From Diphasiastrum complanatum (taxonomy: Eukaryota > Streptophyta > Lycopodiopsida > Lycopodiales > Lycopodiaceae): a stretch of DNA of 64,000 nucleotides. The stretch spans positions 27,286,592 to 27,350,591 of the forward strand of contig CM055113.1 of NCBI GenBank assembly GCA_029204225.1. The letters run 5' to 3'. How positions within the stretch are numbered: the first letter of the stretch is position 1; each line of letters starts with the position of its first letter. This document shows positions 9,597 to 21,720 of this stretch, one piece after another. The translations under genes and the position numbers were made by a program. The notes below the pieces were generated by a model, which was given only the letters and a program-made list of their open reading frames with translations, was not told the DNA's origin and searched no databases.

Positions 9597-12454
9597 TTAT
9601 TTTAATATTTTATGTTCTACTCTTTGCCAATGATTCTATGTGCTTTCATCTATTTGTACATTGATAAGTTTTTCCACTCTTCAATAATCAAAGGAGGTTT
9701 ACTTTTTGTCAGTAATGTATCAAAAAAATTGTTATTTTTATTAATATATTCATAGAAATTGAACTAATAAGAATATGATTATTTTTATTAACATTCATCA
9801 TTTTCTTGAAGAGTATGGATTCAAAATTTTGATTTCATTCATACAAATCAAAACACCATCTCATTTATAAAAAACTAACATTGTAAGGAACTATTCAAAA
9901 GATTTTTGATACTAAATAATTCTAAAAAATTTTAAACTAATCCTAAAAATATCATGACATAAATTTCTGAGAAATATAAGTATAATCCTTATAATAATAA
10001 TATAAAGTACATTACTCTCAAAAGTCATCAACATCTTTTTACTCCTTTGGAGGAGTGAAACTTCCTCAACTACCTCTACAGTCTTGGACTAGGACATCTT
10101 CAAAATTCCTTGTGTCACCAAAATTCTTTTTCTACTTGCGACAGGTTGTGGTTCCTTTGACAGGGGAATGGCAAAGTCTTCGTCATCTGTATATTTTTCC
10201 ACTTTTGCCAACTCATCTAACAAAATTGAGAGAGATTTCATTTTTATTTTTATAAATTCTACTTAACTAGAATCTAAATGTACAAAAGCAATATCTCTGT
10301 CTTTTTGAATAGCACATGCACTAGTAGTATCGGTACCACTAAATAAATCTAACAAACAATCAGCTAGGTGTAAAAAAATTTCAGTTAATGACTAATTGAT
10401 TGTTATGGCTTCTGGTAGAGACAAGCCATAGAACATATTATAGGATTTTTTAATTTTTTTGCTACTACTAAATACTGGAACAAGTTGCCATAACTTGTCA
10501 TCCCGGTGGTGTTATAGTGTAACATCTAGCCCTTGTTGTCTAATGAATAATAAACAATGATTATATATTTGATTTCATTGCAAAGCTACGCGCCACTTAA
10601 GTTTATGACATTGGGCCTGTACCTAAAAAAGGACAACAAATAATCATTTTAGATAACAAAGAGTTACCATAATGCAAATGTGAGACGTATGAATACCTCA
10701 AAATATTAAAATTAATAAAATTTGTTAGTGATGAAAATTTATGATACTACATTCTTTATTCCAACGTTGTAGAATTTTTTTAGATTATGCTACTTACACG
10801 TTCCATACAAGTGGAAATTCAATATGTGACCATTAGAACTTGCAATTGTGAATAATCACATTATTGTATGTGGCGAATTATTTTTTAATTTTGAAGGAGA
10901 TATTACTATATAATTTTAGTTTCTAAATAGATCAATTTGAAAGCTCTATTATTTATGTCATTTCATAAATATAAAATTTGAGTCATAGTCAAACTACTTT
11001 GATGTAGTTATGTTGTCCAAATAAAAAATCTATTTGAAACTACACCAAGAAATATATGAGTTTGATTTAATAAACTGCTCTACATATATGACTATGCTCT
11101 CATGAGCAATAGTACATTTGTTTACTATAAAGATGTCTTAGAAACAAATGCACATGATTGATAGAGATTGTAACATAGAATTAGTCTATTTTATATATAA
11201 ATCTTTCATTCAATTTGAGTGAAATTAAAAAAATTAGGAAAAAAATGTTGTTATAAGTAATGTCGCATGTCTTATTATCACTTTTCTGACAACATAACAC
11301 TTCTCACTATCATTTATCACGTACATTCTTTTTACATTTTTTTATAGATGAGGATAAAAGCATTGTCTAAGAATTAGGTCAAATACTCATACCTTGTGAC
11401 TTAATCATGTTTTTTTTTGGGTGTGATTGGTTTATAATGCTCTAATCCTATACGGTTTATGATATGCTTTTATTGCTATTTGGAAGTAAAAAAATAATAA
11501 TATGGCTAGTTTTTTTATGAATTTTAAATGCTTATGTTAAAATCCAAGATGAGCCCTTGTAAAGATACTTTTACTGACTTCGCAACTTAATTGTCCAACT
11601 AGACCAATAGTTCTCTAGTTGTCAAAAAATGTAACAATCATGGATGCATGGAGATTTTTAGACTTTTCTGACTATATTTTGGTGATTTTTAAAACCATTT
11701 GATGGGATAATTGCCTCCCCATTAAATTGCATGTACTTGGTGGGTGGATGTGTAATCATGGTCTCTAATTTTTCTTAGCACACCCTTTCTCTTTTTCTTA
11801 ATTTTTCGGGTGGCGTGTGCGGTTTGGCTCGTTGGTCGGGTTTTTTGGTATGTTGGGTCACTGATGTGGCTCGTGTTATTTTCTCAGTGTTTAGAATGTG
11901 CCTTTCATAGCTTGTGTCTTTTGTCACCTAGGTGAACAAACTTCTTGGTACTGCAAGGCGTATAGATTTCAAAACTGGTCATATGTTAAACCAAGAGCTT
12001 TTCCAGTCCCAATTTTACAACAATCTTTTTGAAGATTTTTTTTCTCTTTTCGAACTAACATCTTCCACCATTCATGACTAGGGCTCTTTGACAAATCGGT
12101 TCCCCTCAAAAACACACTCGACAATTATATATTAATAACAATTGATCAAGTACATGATGAAATTTTAGCACCAATGTGATGGCTATTTTTGTAACTGACC
12201 AAAACCGTAAAGTCTTTTTACTGGCCATTTATAAGGCCACAAGATTTTGTCTGACCACTTTCAGGATGGCGAGCTGGGGCCCATTTCTACAGGCAAGTTT
12301 AATGCCGATGTTTTTAATAGTTTGGTTTTACATGCCAATTTTTTATGATTTTCTAACATTAGACGTCAATATTAATCTGATTTTCCATGTAGAAATATCG
12401 GTTGGCACAAAATCACTTGTGTCCATTCTCACAACATTAAGGTAAATCTGAATC
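9597..12454. other. AT-rich intergenic stretch, no gene seen
   Basis: AT-rich sequence with short chance ORFs (for example 10055-10255 and 12176-12445) that show no domain, no repeats and no splice structure. I see no RNA gene and no element boundary here. Confidence 0.5.
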
Positions 12455-13147
12455 TGCAATCTGCAATATGAAGTAATCAAATTCTAAAGCTTATCAAAAC
12501 TCTAATTCAGTTTCTCATTCCATACAACAGACAAACTAGGTTGATTCCTCTTTCTCTTTTTGTTAACAATCTCTTTTGTCAAATTATTGAGTAATGCTAC
12601 TATTTTAACATGGTCATTAATAAATTTCTGAAAAAAAAACTATAAATTCTAAAAATGCTTTAGCTAGCTTAACCGTTTTTGGAATCAGCCAATCAACTAC
12701 TATCTTGATTTTATCCTTCTCAAACTTGATCTCATAAGCAGTGACCTTATGACTAAGATAAATCAGCTCATGCTTAAAGAATTCACACTTGGATTCCTTA
12801 GCGTATAGTAACTCCTAACGGAGTTTCATCAAGAGAGTTCTAATGTTGTCTATGTATTCCTCGCAGGTCTTACGGAGACAAGAATAGTGTCTAGAAAGAC
12901 TACCACAACCTTTTCCAGATATTGACAAAACAAGTCATTCATCATTTTCTAGAACATTGGTGGAGTGTTCATTAACTCCAAAGTCAACACCAAGAACCTA
13001 TAATGGCCAAAGCTAGTACAAAATCCAGTCGTTTGGACATATTACAATTTAATTCTTTTCTAATGGTATCCTACTTTGAGATCAATCTTAGTGAAGTATT
13101 TAGCCCCACTTAAGCGATCCACAAGGTCATCCATCAAAGCTGGAAAA
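12455..13147 (-). pseudogene. Ty3-type reverse transcriptase relic P, 3' part
   Basis: Reading the minus strand from 13147 downward gives Ty3/gypsy RT landmarks in order: 'LMDDLVDRLSGAKYF', then 'VVVFLDTIL' near 12890 (degraded from the FLDDIL active site), 'LYAKESKCEFFKHELIYL' near 12780-12810, and 'IKIVVDWLIP' near 12690, leading into the RNase H boundary. Frames shift and stops occur. The upstream part of the same RT lies beyond copia B, at 17069 onward, where the reading continues, so B inserted into this RT. Non-functional. Confidence 0.75.
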
Positions 13148-13795
13148 TGTGATTGATTCAACTAGTTTTCTCATATTTGCTATATTTCCATATTTGGCAT
13201 ATTGAGGCCAACTTTGTTTTTAGACTAAGAGATTGACTTTTCAAAGTTCATTAGTCTAAATGTCATTTGAATAAACACTTTTTGAAAGTGTCAGAAAGTT
13301 AGAAGGCGAGTATGAGTAGATTCAAATTTGAATGTTGGGTACTTTGAATCTAGACCCAAAAATAGTAGGGTTAGCATTTTGGAGGGAAAGCCAAGTGCCA
13401 AATAGGGTTTGGACTTGTTATAAAAGGATGTAACTCATGGAGAGAGTGATCTTCTCTCTTCTCTATCTCATTTCATGCTTATACATGGTTCTCTTGGGTA
13501 CTACTATCCATTGGTGCACTGTACTTGTGATTGCATGCAATTTTATGTGTAGAATGATCCATAATTGTTATTTTCAGATCCACACGTGTGAAATATAGTA
13601 GCTTGCTGGTTTTGTACAGACATGAATAGTACTTTATCATTTCCTTCAAGTTTGATCAAGTTCTATTAGTGTTTGCATCTCATTTTGTGTGTAGATGCTG
13701 ATTTTTCGACATTGGTGAGATTGGTAGTGTATTTCTCTTTCTAACCAAAGATCTTTCAAAGCTAATTGGATCTTAAGGATCTGAAAACTTCCACA
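13148..13795 (+). repeat. 5' LTR of copia B
   Basis: Starts TGTGATTGATTC (one inner change from the family TGTGAAAG) and ends in CCACA just before the primer-binding site TGGTATCAAAGC (13796-13807). It carries a TATAAAAGG box at 13419 and CACACGTGTG at 13581. Confidence 0.92.
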
Positions 13796-14398
13796 TGGTA
13801 TCAAAGCTTGTGTTTTAGGTTATGAAGGAGGAAATCAGATCTATCAATGATTTGGTGAAGATGTCAAGTCTAGAGCATGCTAGAGGGGATTCTACACCAA
13901 AATTAAAATTTTTTGCTTTTGTAGATTGGATCTTTGTAGATCAAACCCCTATATAGGTCTATAAACTTGATCAATTCCAATGTTTGATTTCACATACTGG
14001 ATTTGGCCAATTTTTTAATCAATGGATCAGCTTTAGTAGTGGCTAATAGATTGCATATCAAATTTTCAGCATTTGCATGTAGATTTGGAAAAGTCAATTT
14101 TTTGTGATTTTGTCAAAACGCTAATTTTGACTGGATCTCTAGATAGTGAGGTTTCTGGACTTCATTTGAGTGTGTTTCAATCTTAATAAGTGGCAAAAGT
14201 CATTAGATTGAGGATAGATCATAGGTTGATCAAGATTCCATGATTCTATGTATTGATTTACTTGGTATAAGTGCTAGAAGAGAATTTGTGTGAGATAGTT
14301 TCAAATCTTGGTGATTTCTTTTGAAAGCATTTGTTCTTATTCAAAAGAGTGCTTTGTGCATTGAAACAGGTTGAAAAAGAAGATCAGGTCATTTCTAC

Positions 14399-15040
14399 AT
14401 GGCAACCTCAATTGGAGTCATGTTGGAAGCCAATGATAGGCTTACCTCCAGTAACTATTCATTGCGGATTGTGAGGATGGAATCACAGGCTTGAGATGAA
14501 TGATGTTTTGGATATTGTTGTAGGGTTGGAGGAGAGACCAGCAACACAACAAGATCAAATGAGGTATGACAAGAGGGCCGAGAAGGCTCTACACATGATA
14601 AAGATGAATGCTACCAATGAGCTTCTCAAGCTGGTAAGTGTGCACATCATCTTGGGAAGCTTGGAATCTATTGAAGAAGCTTTATGAATCCAAGTCTACT
14701 TCTAGAGTGTCGACTCTAGGAAGGCAAATTATTTTTTGTTTGCAAAAGAATGAAGAAAGCCCAAGTACTTTGTTTTGAGGATAAAGGCATTGAATGATGA
14801 GTTGGCTTGCATTGATGAAAGCATTAAGGAAGGAGAGGCTCTTATTCAAGTAATTCTTAATGGCTTGTTGGATGCTCATGCTAACATTGTTCAAAGTATT
14901 TCTATTCAAAAGGCTTTGCCAAGTTTAATGGATCTTCGAGAGATCTTGATCTTCAAGCAAGAGGTGGATCTACATCGACACTTCAAGAGGATGCTATGTT
15001 CACAAAGGGCAAAACCAAAAGTAAGTGGTCTAAAGGGTAT
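14399..15040 (+). pseudogene. Copia B gag N-terminal remnant
   Basis: Starts with the family's intact Met-Ala-Thr-Ser start at 14399 and the pattern 'LEANDRLTSSNYS', but a short deletion near 14485 causes an early stop. The gag reading continues across several frames through 'RYDKRAEKALHMIKMN', 'ELACIDESIKEGEALIQVILNGLLD' (landmark only) and 'SIQKALPSLMDLREIL'. It ends at 'KGKTKSKWSKG', where the sequence jumps into the linker before RT. The zinc knuckle that follows this point in copia A is absent. Confidence 0.85.
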
Positions 15041-15328
15041 GTCACTTTCCTAACCTCTTTGGATGAACCTACAAGTGTAGATCAAGCAAGGAAAGAAGAG
15101 GAGTGGATCCAAGCAATGGATCTTGAGTATCAAGCTCTTATGAAGAATGGAACATGGAGACTGGTGGAGTTGCCTAAGGACAAGAAAGCTATTGGATGCA
15201 AATGGATCTTCAAGATGAAGACAAACAAAGATGGATCTATCAACAAGTACAAGGCAAGGTTAGTGGCAAAAGGAAATGCTCAACAACAAGGGATTGACTA
15301 TTATGAGACCTTTTCACCCATGGCATAG
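14996..15328 (+). pseudogene. Copia B gag-to-RT fusion frame
   Basis: One open frame of 110 codons joins gag ('MFTKGKTKSKWSKG') directly to the pol linker and RT start ('YVTFLTSLDEPTSVDQA', then 'EEEWIQAMDLEYQALM'). Copia A has about 2.3 kb between the same two points, so the deletion is internal and happens to be in frame. The frame stops at 'FSPMA' where a Trp/Lys-type codon has become TAG. Confidence 0.85.
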
Positions 15329-15433
15329 ATGGTAAGCATTTGAGTCATCATTTCACTTGCTACTAGTGATCTTGAGGAGGATGTGTACATGGAGTAGCCC
15401 GAGAGTTACATTTCATCAACAAAGCCAAATCAT

Positions 15434-15964
15434 GTGTGTCTACTACAAAAGAGCTTGTATGGCCTTAAGCAAGCACCAAGAAGTTGGTATGCTAGGATTA
15501 ACACTTTTTTACTCTCTCAAGGCTTTGTTATGAGTGAGTATGATCATTCACTTTATTACAGGTTTGCAGGAAATGATGTTACCATCTTGCTAATCTATGT
15601 GGATGATATCATCTTGAGCGGTGGAGACAATCAAGATGTGGAGGATATCAAGAATGCTCTTAAGAAGGAGTTTGAGGTGCATGATCTTGGTAATTTTCAT
15701 TACAATTTGAAAATAGAAGTCATTAGATCTTCTCAATCTACTTTCATTTGTCAGAAAAAGTATGCTTATTCTATTCTAGAAAGATTTCTTATGGTAGATG
15801 CAAAAGCTAGTGATACACCTATGGAGTCTCATGTAAAGCTAACTATAAGAGGTAATGAAAGGTCCTTCGAGGACATTACTCTCTATAGGAAGCTAGTTGA
15901 ATTTGAGACTTTGGCATATTGTATGAGGGATCATCACCTAATCTTTTTGGATTTTCAGATTTAG
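15434..15964 (+). pseudogene. Copia B reverse transcriptase, C-terminal half
   Basis: Opens in the conserved 'SLYGLKQAPRSWYARI' block, carries the catalytic 'LIYVDDIILSGG' box near residues 55-66 and continues through 'LKKEFEVHDLGNFHY' and 'LERFLMVDAKASDTPMESH'. Upstream, near 15360, about 50 bp that hold the first RT aspartate block are deleted, so the polymerase cannot be complete. The frame ends where the RNase H reading shifts. Confidence 0.87.
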
Positions 15965-16442
15965 ACTATGTTGGAGATGTAATGGATAGGAAATCCAATA
16001 GCGCTCATTGTATTTTCATAGGTTATGGAGCTATATCATGGACGTCGAAGAAACAAGCGACTATCTCATTGTCATCTAGTGAGGCTGAGTACAAAGCTCT
16101 TACACATTGCACAAAGGAGATGGTATGGATCAAGAGGATGATCAAGGATCCTCACTTACTGGATTTTTCAGAGAGCCCAATCATCTTTTGCGACAATCAA
16201 TCAGCCCAAAGATTGGCAACCAATCTATCTTTCATGCTAGGAGCAAGCATATTGAGGTGCAATATCATTTTGTGAGGGAGCAAGTCATTGCAAAGGAGGT
16301 GGAGCTTCAACATGTGTCTTCAAGGGAATGTGTAGCTGATATCTTTACCAAAGAATTCGGAAATGACTTTTTCATGAAGCATTGGACATCACTTGGAGTG
16401 TCATCAAAGTCTATGCTAAAACTAGTTGAAGAGAGAGTGTGA
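15919..16442 (+). pseudogene. Copia B RNase H
   Basis: Copia RNase H landmarks in order are 'SDLDYVGDVMDRKSNS' (first acidic residue region), 'TISLSSSEAEYKAL' (catalytic Glu), 'FCDNQSA' (catalytic Asp), then after a frameshift near 16240 'ARSKHIEVQYHFVREQVI' and 'ADIFTKEF'. The last codons run into the LTR start. A purine-rich GAAGAGAGAG immediately precedes the 3' LTR and is the likely polypurine tract. Confidence 0.87.
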
Positions 16443-17068
16443 AAGATTCAACTAGTTTGATCATATTTGCGATATTTCCATATTTGGCATATTGAGGCCA
16501 ACTTTGTTTTTAGACTTAGAGATTGACTTTTCAAAGTTCATTAGTCTAAATGTCATTTGAATAAACACTTTTTGAAAGTGTGGGAAAGTTAGAAGGCGAG
16601 TTTGATTAGACTCAAATTTGAATGTTGGGTACTTTGAATCTAGACCCAAAAATAGTAGGATTAGCATTTTGGAGGGAAAGCCAAGTGGCCAAATAAGGTT
16701 TGGACCTATTATAAAAGGATGTAACTCATGGAGAGAGTGATCTTCTCTCTTCTCTATCTCAGTTCATGCCTATACATGGTTCTCTTGGGTTCTACTATCC
16801 ATTGGTGCACTATACTTGTGATTGCATGCAATTTTATGTGTAGAATGATCTATAATTGTTATTTTCGAATCCACACGTGTGAAATATAGTAGCTTTCTGG
16901 TTTTTTATGGACAACAACAGTACTTTATTATTTCATTCAAGTTTGATCAAGTTCTATTAGTGTTTGCATCTTATTTTGTGTGTAGATGCTGATTTTTCTA
17001 CATTGGTGAGATTGGTATGTAGTTTTCTTTCTAACCAAAGATATCTTAAGGATCTGAAAACTTTCACA
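16438..17068 (+). repeat. 3' LTR of copia B
   Basis: Starts TGTGAAAGATTC and ends CTTTCACA, with small internal gaps relative to the 5' LTR. CACACGTGTG is preserved at 16872-16881. Confidence 0.92.
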
Positions 17069-17330
17069 ATGGATATTTATTATTAATACTAGCTTTGTTC
17101 AACCCCTTGTAATTATCCATGCACATCTAAAGACCTCCGTATTTCTTTGCTTTTAGAAAAACAAGAGCATCTCATGGTCCCTTACTGGGTTCGATATGTC
17201 CCATGAGTTTCCTATTTGATTTGAAATCTCTATCTCCTCTTTTTGAGAGAACCTAAAAGACTATCTGTGAAGTTTTTAGCATGTATGAACTTCACCACAC
17301 ATCTTATAGGATCTTAATGAGGTATTGTGA
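17069..17330 (-). pseudogene. Ty3-type reverse transcriptase relic P, 5' part
   Basis: On the minus strand this reads an RT N-terminal region ending in 'GLNKASINNKYP' right at the copia B boundary. The next residues of the same domain are found on the other side of B. A Lys-Lys-Tyr-Gly-Gly-Leu stretch near 17140 corresponds to the first RT block. Stops interrupt it. Confidence 0.7.
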
Positions 17331-18329
17331 TGGCACACATATTACTAGAAAATAGCACAATGGCATACCACGGACTCAAAAAACTAAGTCATTATTATGA
17401 GAGATAGACATCATAAATTATTCTAAGTGCTCACTATGTCAAAAACAGCCTCCTCTTGGGTAGAGAGAGAATATGAATCCAAAATACTCGAGTAAGAGAA
17501 TGTTCAAAAGCTCATCAAAATCTCAATATACACAATATGGCAAACTAGCAAAAAATTCCCTACATCAAGAGGCTCGAGTTCCTAGGTGGATTTCCAAGTG
17601 TCCAAGGCTTGATCCACATGTATAGATTAACTCTACTATCATAGATCCACATCTCAAAGTACATGCATGATGTGGCAAAAATTGCATATCTACTTCCTAG
17701 ACATGTGTAGAATTTTCCTAGTTACATTCTACCTAACTTTGCATGCTACCAAATTTTGTGCATGCCAACACATCAAATACTACCAAACTCAAACTCGACC
17801 TATTCTAGAAGGATATGTGCTCAATTCACATTCCTTTACGTACATTAAAATATACAAAGAAATAAAATGAGCATGGCCCCCAAAGTCAACATAGGAAGAT
17901 ATTTTTTACCATTCTTTACACTATCTAGAGATAGGTGGACTTTCTGGAGTTAACTCTATCATGTGATCTAATGACCTAACCATTAGGTAATTCTGATGGA
18001 AAAACATCTTGAAATTCACTTATGATTTGATTTTCCATTACTTGTTCATGATCTAAACTTACTGAGTTAAGAATTGTAGAGAATTCAAAACTATTTAGAT
18101 ACACATCATAAACATCCACAATAGGCCATTAGGGCCCTTTTTGGACTCAAAAAAGGCCTCTTCACTAATTATAATTAGTGTTAATGATGACATGTGTACC
18201 AATAAGAGAATGACAACAGAGATGGAATGGTCCATATGACATGGCATATCCAATGGTGTAAATTAGATCTTCAAATTTTAACCCACCCACTAACCCTCCT
18301 CTAACTCTACTTTCTCAACCCATAATGAT
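17331..18329. other. No gene seen
   Basis: AT-rich sequence without a convincing frame. The extreme upstream part of Ty3 relic P may extend into its first bases. Around 18133 a short self-complementary stretch (GGGCCCTTTTTGG...AAAAAAGGCC) occurs, and a similar one lies near 19074, on the far side of the inverted-repeat element. Confidence 0.4.
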
Positions 18330-18930
18330 GATGATATGAAGTATCAAATTTGAAAACAAAAATATAGCCATTTTTTCAAAGCCTTCAAAAGTTGGCTTTT
18401 ATAACTCAAAATGAAGAAAAGAGGGCCCAATATTTTTTGGGCCTCCAAAATTCAAAAAAAATTAAGGGGAACGGGCTCCTTGTCCTTTCTCCCCTCCCCT
18501 TTTGACCTTTCCCCTCTCCTCAGGCATGCCGGGTTTCACACCCACAACGTGTTGCCCCACCCCCTCCCTTCAGGCCGCAGGGCTCGTTGGGCACCCCAAG
18601 GTCCGGAGGAGCCCAAATGCAAGCGCCCCTTCGCCTCCCCCTTGGGCCTGTCCGGACAACTGCGACTCAGGGGATGGGGAGGGCGTACTTGGGCCCAGCG
18701 GCCCGAAGGGAGTGGGTGGGGCAACACACTGGGGGGGGGGGGTGTGGAGGGGCATTGTACTCCCATCCCCCCTCTCCCTTATTTTTTTTTGAATTTTATT
18801 TCAAAATGGTGGCCTAAAGAGATATTGGGCCTCCTTTTTTTTCCATTTTGAGTTATAAAAGCTTATTTTTGAAGGCTTTGAAAAGTGAAGATCATATTGG
18901 GTTTCAAATTTCAGGCTATATTAAAATCGT
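18330..18930. repeat. Large inverted-repeat (foldback) element with GC-rich core
   Basis: Left arm about 18350-18465 and right arm about 18776-18905 are inverted copies (shared landmark CTTTTATAACTCAAAATG, left, and its complement, right). Nested inside is a second, GC-rich inverted pair: GTGTTGCCCCACCCCCTCCC near 18550 against its near-complement near 18710-18727. A run of 12 G follows at about 18730. Frames crossing the core are translations of palindromic DNA, not genes. It resembles a MITE or foldback element; the true ends and any target duplication are unclear. Confidence 0.8.
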
Positions 18931-20279
18931 TTGTCCTTGCTATATTACACTAGGTTCAAGTAGAGCCTATTGAAATGTGAGTTAACCCAAGATAAACCCA
19001 GGTTGAACTGCCACGTAAGACAATCAATGAGCTAATTAATCCTAATCGGCAAATATGTTTATGCAAGGAACAGGCCCTTTTTGAGTTCAAAAGGGGACCT
19101 AATACTAAAAAAACTCATATTACGAATAATCAAATGCTTCCATTATGCATGTACAAAATTACTGCCAAATAAAATAATTATCTTATCACCCTCTTTGAGA
19201 TTGAGAATATGTCTATCAACATAAATCATTAGAGATGACGATTTACTAAATAACCATTCATAACAAAAAAATGAAATCTATCTAAAATATGAAAATCAAC
19301 TAATTCTCTAAAATCTTGAATCTGTATTGGGAGAGTTTGCCTACGTGTGAGATGAATTTTGTGATCAAGATCCATAAAGATTCAACGTCCACTAGTAGGC
19401 GAGATATACATTCGTGAGAGAACCGTGTTTCTCCCATGCCAACGCACTGCGTGGATTTGCATGCAGTGCTTGAAGAAATTAGAGAAAGATCAATACAGAT
19501 GATTTTTCTTGTTGTGTCTGATCTCGAATGCGAATGCGTCTGTTATTAATCATGTGTCTGAGTTTTTCCTAGTTCATTTGAATTCTGCACCTTGGTTGAA
19601 ACTATGTTGAATGCTACATTAATTTTATAAACGTAGACCAATAGTGCCTGACTACATTCTGGAGGATTGTAGGAGTGGTTCAGCTGGCAATGTCCAGCGA
19701 TCATAGCTGAACTCCATCCGAGTCACAAGAGGATTGTGGTTGTCCCGACAGTTTCGTGACTGCAAAATCCATCATCTTCACAAACTATGGAAAAAACATA
19801 CATGCAATCAAAACATTTATGTTTTTTGACAATTTTACTCTCAAAATTGCCAAAATTTCAAACATCCATAAATTGTAGTGCACTAAATTGGTCACTGTAA
19901 AGCACAGTACAAAGAGTGACCAAGTGACCGAGATGCCAGACATGTCACTCTACCACGTTAGTTTCATAGATGTGAGAACATAACCTATAAATTTTGTAGT
20001 AGGGCGCACTTCCAATAAGAGGTTTCTTTCAAAATCAAGAAAACATCAACCTAGCACCCAAAGAGACATTACCAACAATTCTAAAAAGTATATTAGACTC
20101 CTATAAAGCCTTCAATTAGGTCCAAAAATGTAGTATGGGCTGAGAACAAAGAAATTTTCAACTTGTGGGAGTGCTTTAGCTAAAAATTTTATGGAGATAG
20201 AGCACAAACCTCTGGCAACCAATTTACAGGTGCATTCGATGCTCCCTGATGGTAAGGATAAAAGGTCTGATACTAATTT
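18931..20279. other. No gene seen
   Basis: Mixed AT-rich sequence with no supported coding region, RNA gene or element boundary. Confidence 0.4.
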
Positions 20280-20812
20280 CTCTTTTGATGTATACTCCGA
20301 GGGTTGAATGGGCAAAATGTTGTTTCGTGTGATGATTTGTTGCCTCGGTGGCAAAACCTTTGTGTCAGTTTGAGATTTTGCTTCAAAACTGGACGCTCAT
20401 TCATTGTATGGTTTTGGGTACAAATTGAACCTCATACATTCTCTCGTTGGGACTGTTGTAGCTGGTTCTATTCTGGTGGATTTGGAGTTGGTGCTTTAGC
20501 TCCTTGCAAGGTCTTCGGTTTCTGATCAGACTATTCTGTTAGTTGTTCCATTTGCTGCTTGTGTAACTTTGTCATTTGCTCCATCAATAGCTCTGTGGAT
20601 ATGTTGGATGCATTGGATGATGGTGCTACCGAGGGAGTCGGATTATGGGTGGTCAGATATGATTCTTCATCTAAACCCTCGTCTTCTTCCCTGATGGCAT
20701 CTTCCATTGCTTCCTGCAATGTGGCATACTACTCTCGTCGTTTAAGTTCTCTTCTGATACTTCATCGTAGCCCCCCGAGGAACCACATAATAACCGCATG
20801 ATCCGGAGGTAG
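20280..20812 (-). pseudogene. Ty3-type gag relic Q, C-terminal part
   Basis: On the minus strand, reading from 20812: 'VIMWFLGGL' and 'RRELKRREYATLQEAMEDA' are the end of the retrotransposon gag domain. A Gln-rich tail 'MEQMTKLHKQQMEQLTE' follows, then a degraded zinc knuckle near 20305-20350 (Cys-x2-Gly-x4-His-x4-Cys, where the second Cys has become Gly). A stop follows the Gln-rich tail. Solo LTR C separates this from the gag N-terminal part at 21463. Confidence 0.72.
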
Positions 20813-21462
20813 TGTGAAAGATTCAACTAGTTTGATCATATTTGCTATATTTCCATACTTGGCAAATTGAGGCCAACTCTATTTTTAGACTTAGAGATTG
20901 ACTTTTCAAAGTTCATTAGTCTAATTTTTATTTGAATAAACATTTTTTTGAAAGTGTTGGAAAGTTAGAAGGTGATTTTGAGTAGATTCAAATCTAAATG
21001 TTGGGTACTTTGAATCTAGACCCAAAAATAGTAAGGTTAGCATTTTGGAGGAAAAACCAAGTGGCCAAATAGGTTTTGGACTTGTTATAAAAGGAGGAAA
21101 CTCATGGAGAGACACATATTCTCTCTTCTCTACCTCATTTCATGCTTATACATGGTTCTTTGGGGTTCTATTATCCATTGGTGCACTATACTTGCGATTG
21201 CATGCAATTCTATGTGTAGAATGATCTATATTTGTTATTTTTGGATCCACACATGTGAAATACAATAGCTTGCTGGTTTTGTATGGATAGCAACAGTACT
21301 TTATCATTTGGTTCATGTTTGATCAAGTTCTATTAGAGTTTGCATCTCATTTTGTGTGTAGATGCTGATTTTTCTACATTGGTGAAATTGGTAAAGTATT
21401 TTCTTTTGTAACCATAGATTAGGGACATGGATTGGATCATAAATGATCTGAAATCCTTCATA
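20813..21462 (+). mobile_element. Solo LTR C of the copia A/B family
   Basis: One complete LTR of about 650 bp, starting TGTGAAAG and ending CTTCATA, without any internal element sequence on either side. The gag reading of Ty3 relic Q continues on both sides, so this is an insertion later reduced by LTR-LTR recombination. The palindrome here has decayed to CACACATGTG. Confidence 0.87.
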
Positions 21463-21720
21463 GTTAAGGCTGCATTGACCCATTCTATGTAGTCCCTAAC
21501 CCTTTCTCTTTTTCCCATTTTGACCTTGCTCAGCAGGAGAAAAGGATGTTCCAAAAACTTTCTTGGCTTAAAGTGCATGATGAGAGCCACTTTAACCCCT
21601 TTCCAATTGGTCTTCTCTTCTTTCGATAGGTTGAAGAACCAATCTTGTGCTACAGCTACCAGAGACATGGGAAACAACATCAGTTTCTCCATCGGTGTCC
21701 GATTGTGGAAGGTATGATGG
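21463..21720 (-). pseudogene. Ty3-type gag relic Q, N-terminal part
   Basis: Minus-strand frame with the typical gag pattern 'MSLVAVAQDWFFNLSKEE', then 'ALIMHFKPRKFL' and 'RVRDYIEWVNAALT', ending at the solo LTR. This W-x(n)-F-x3-F spacing is that of the retrotransposon gag domain (PF03732-like). The start of gag and the LTR of this element are not recognisable further right. Confidence 0.72.

Larger units (their letters stand above)
13148..17068 (+). mobile_element. Ty1/copia element B, internal-deletion derivative with both LTRs
   Basis: Two LTRs (648 and about 631 bp) flank 2.6 kb of internal sequence with primer-binding site, 5' leader, gag N-terminal part, RT and RNase H. The zinc knuckle, protease and integrase are deleted. 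It lies in opposite orientation within the Ty3 RT relic P, whose reading continues on both sides. I do not see a clean 5-bp target duplication. Close relative of copia A. Confidence 0.92.

Noticed and set aside
10055..10255. 66-aa ORF in the intergenic stretch
   Set aside because: Short, no motif, no neighbouring exon.
12176..12445. 89-aa hydrophobic ORF
   Set aside because: AT-rich chance frame with no motif. It lies just beyond the end of Ty3 relic P, and I found no support for a gene.
18411..18851. Four overlapping Pro/Gly-rich ORFs on both strands
   Set aside because: They are translations of the GC-rich palindromic core; open frames on both strands follow from its symmetry and lack of AT-rich stops.
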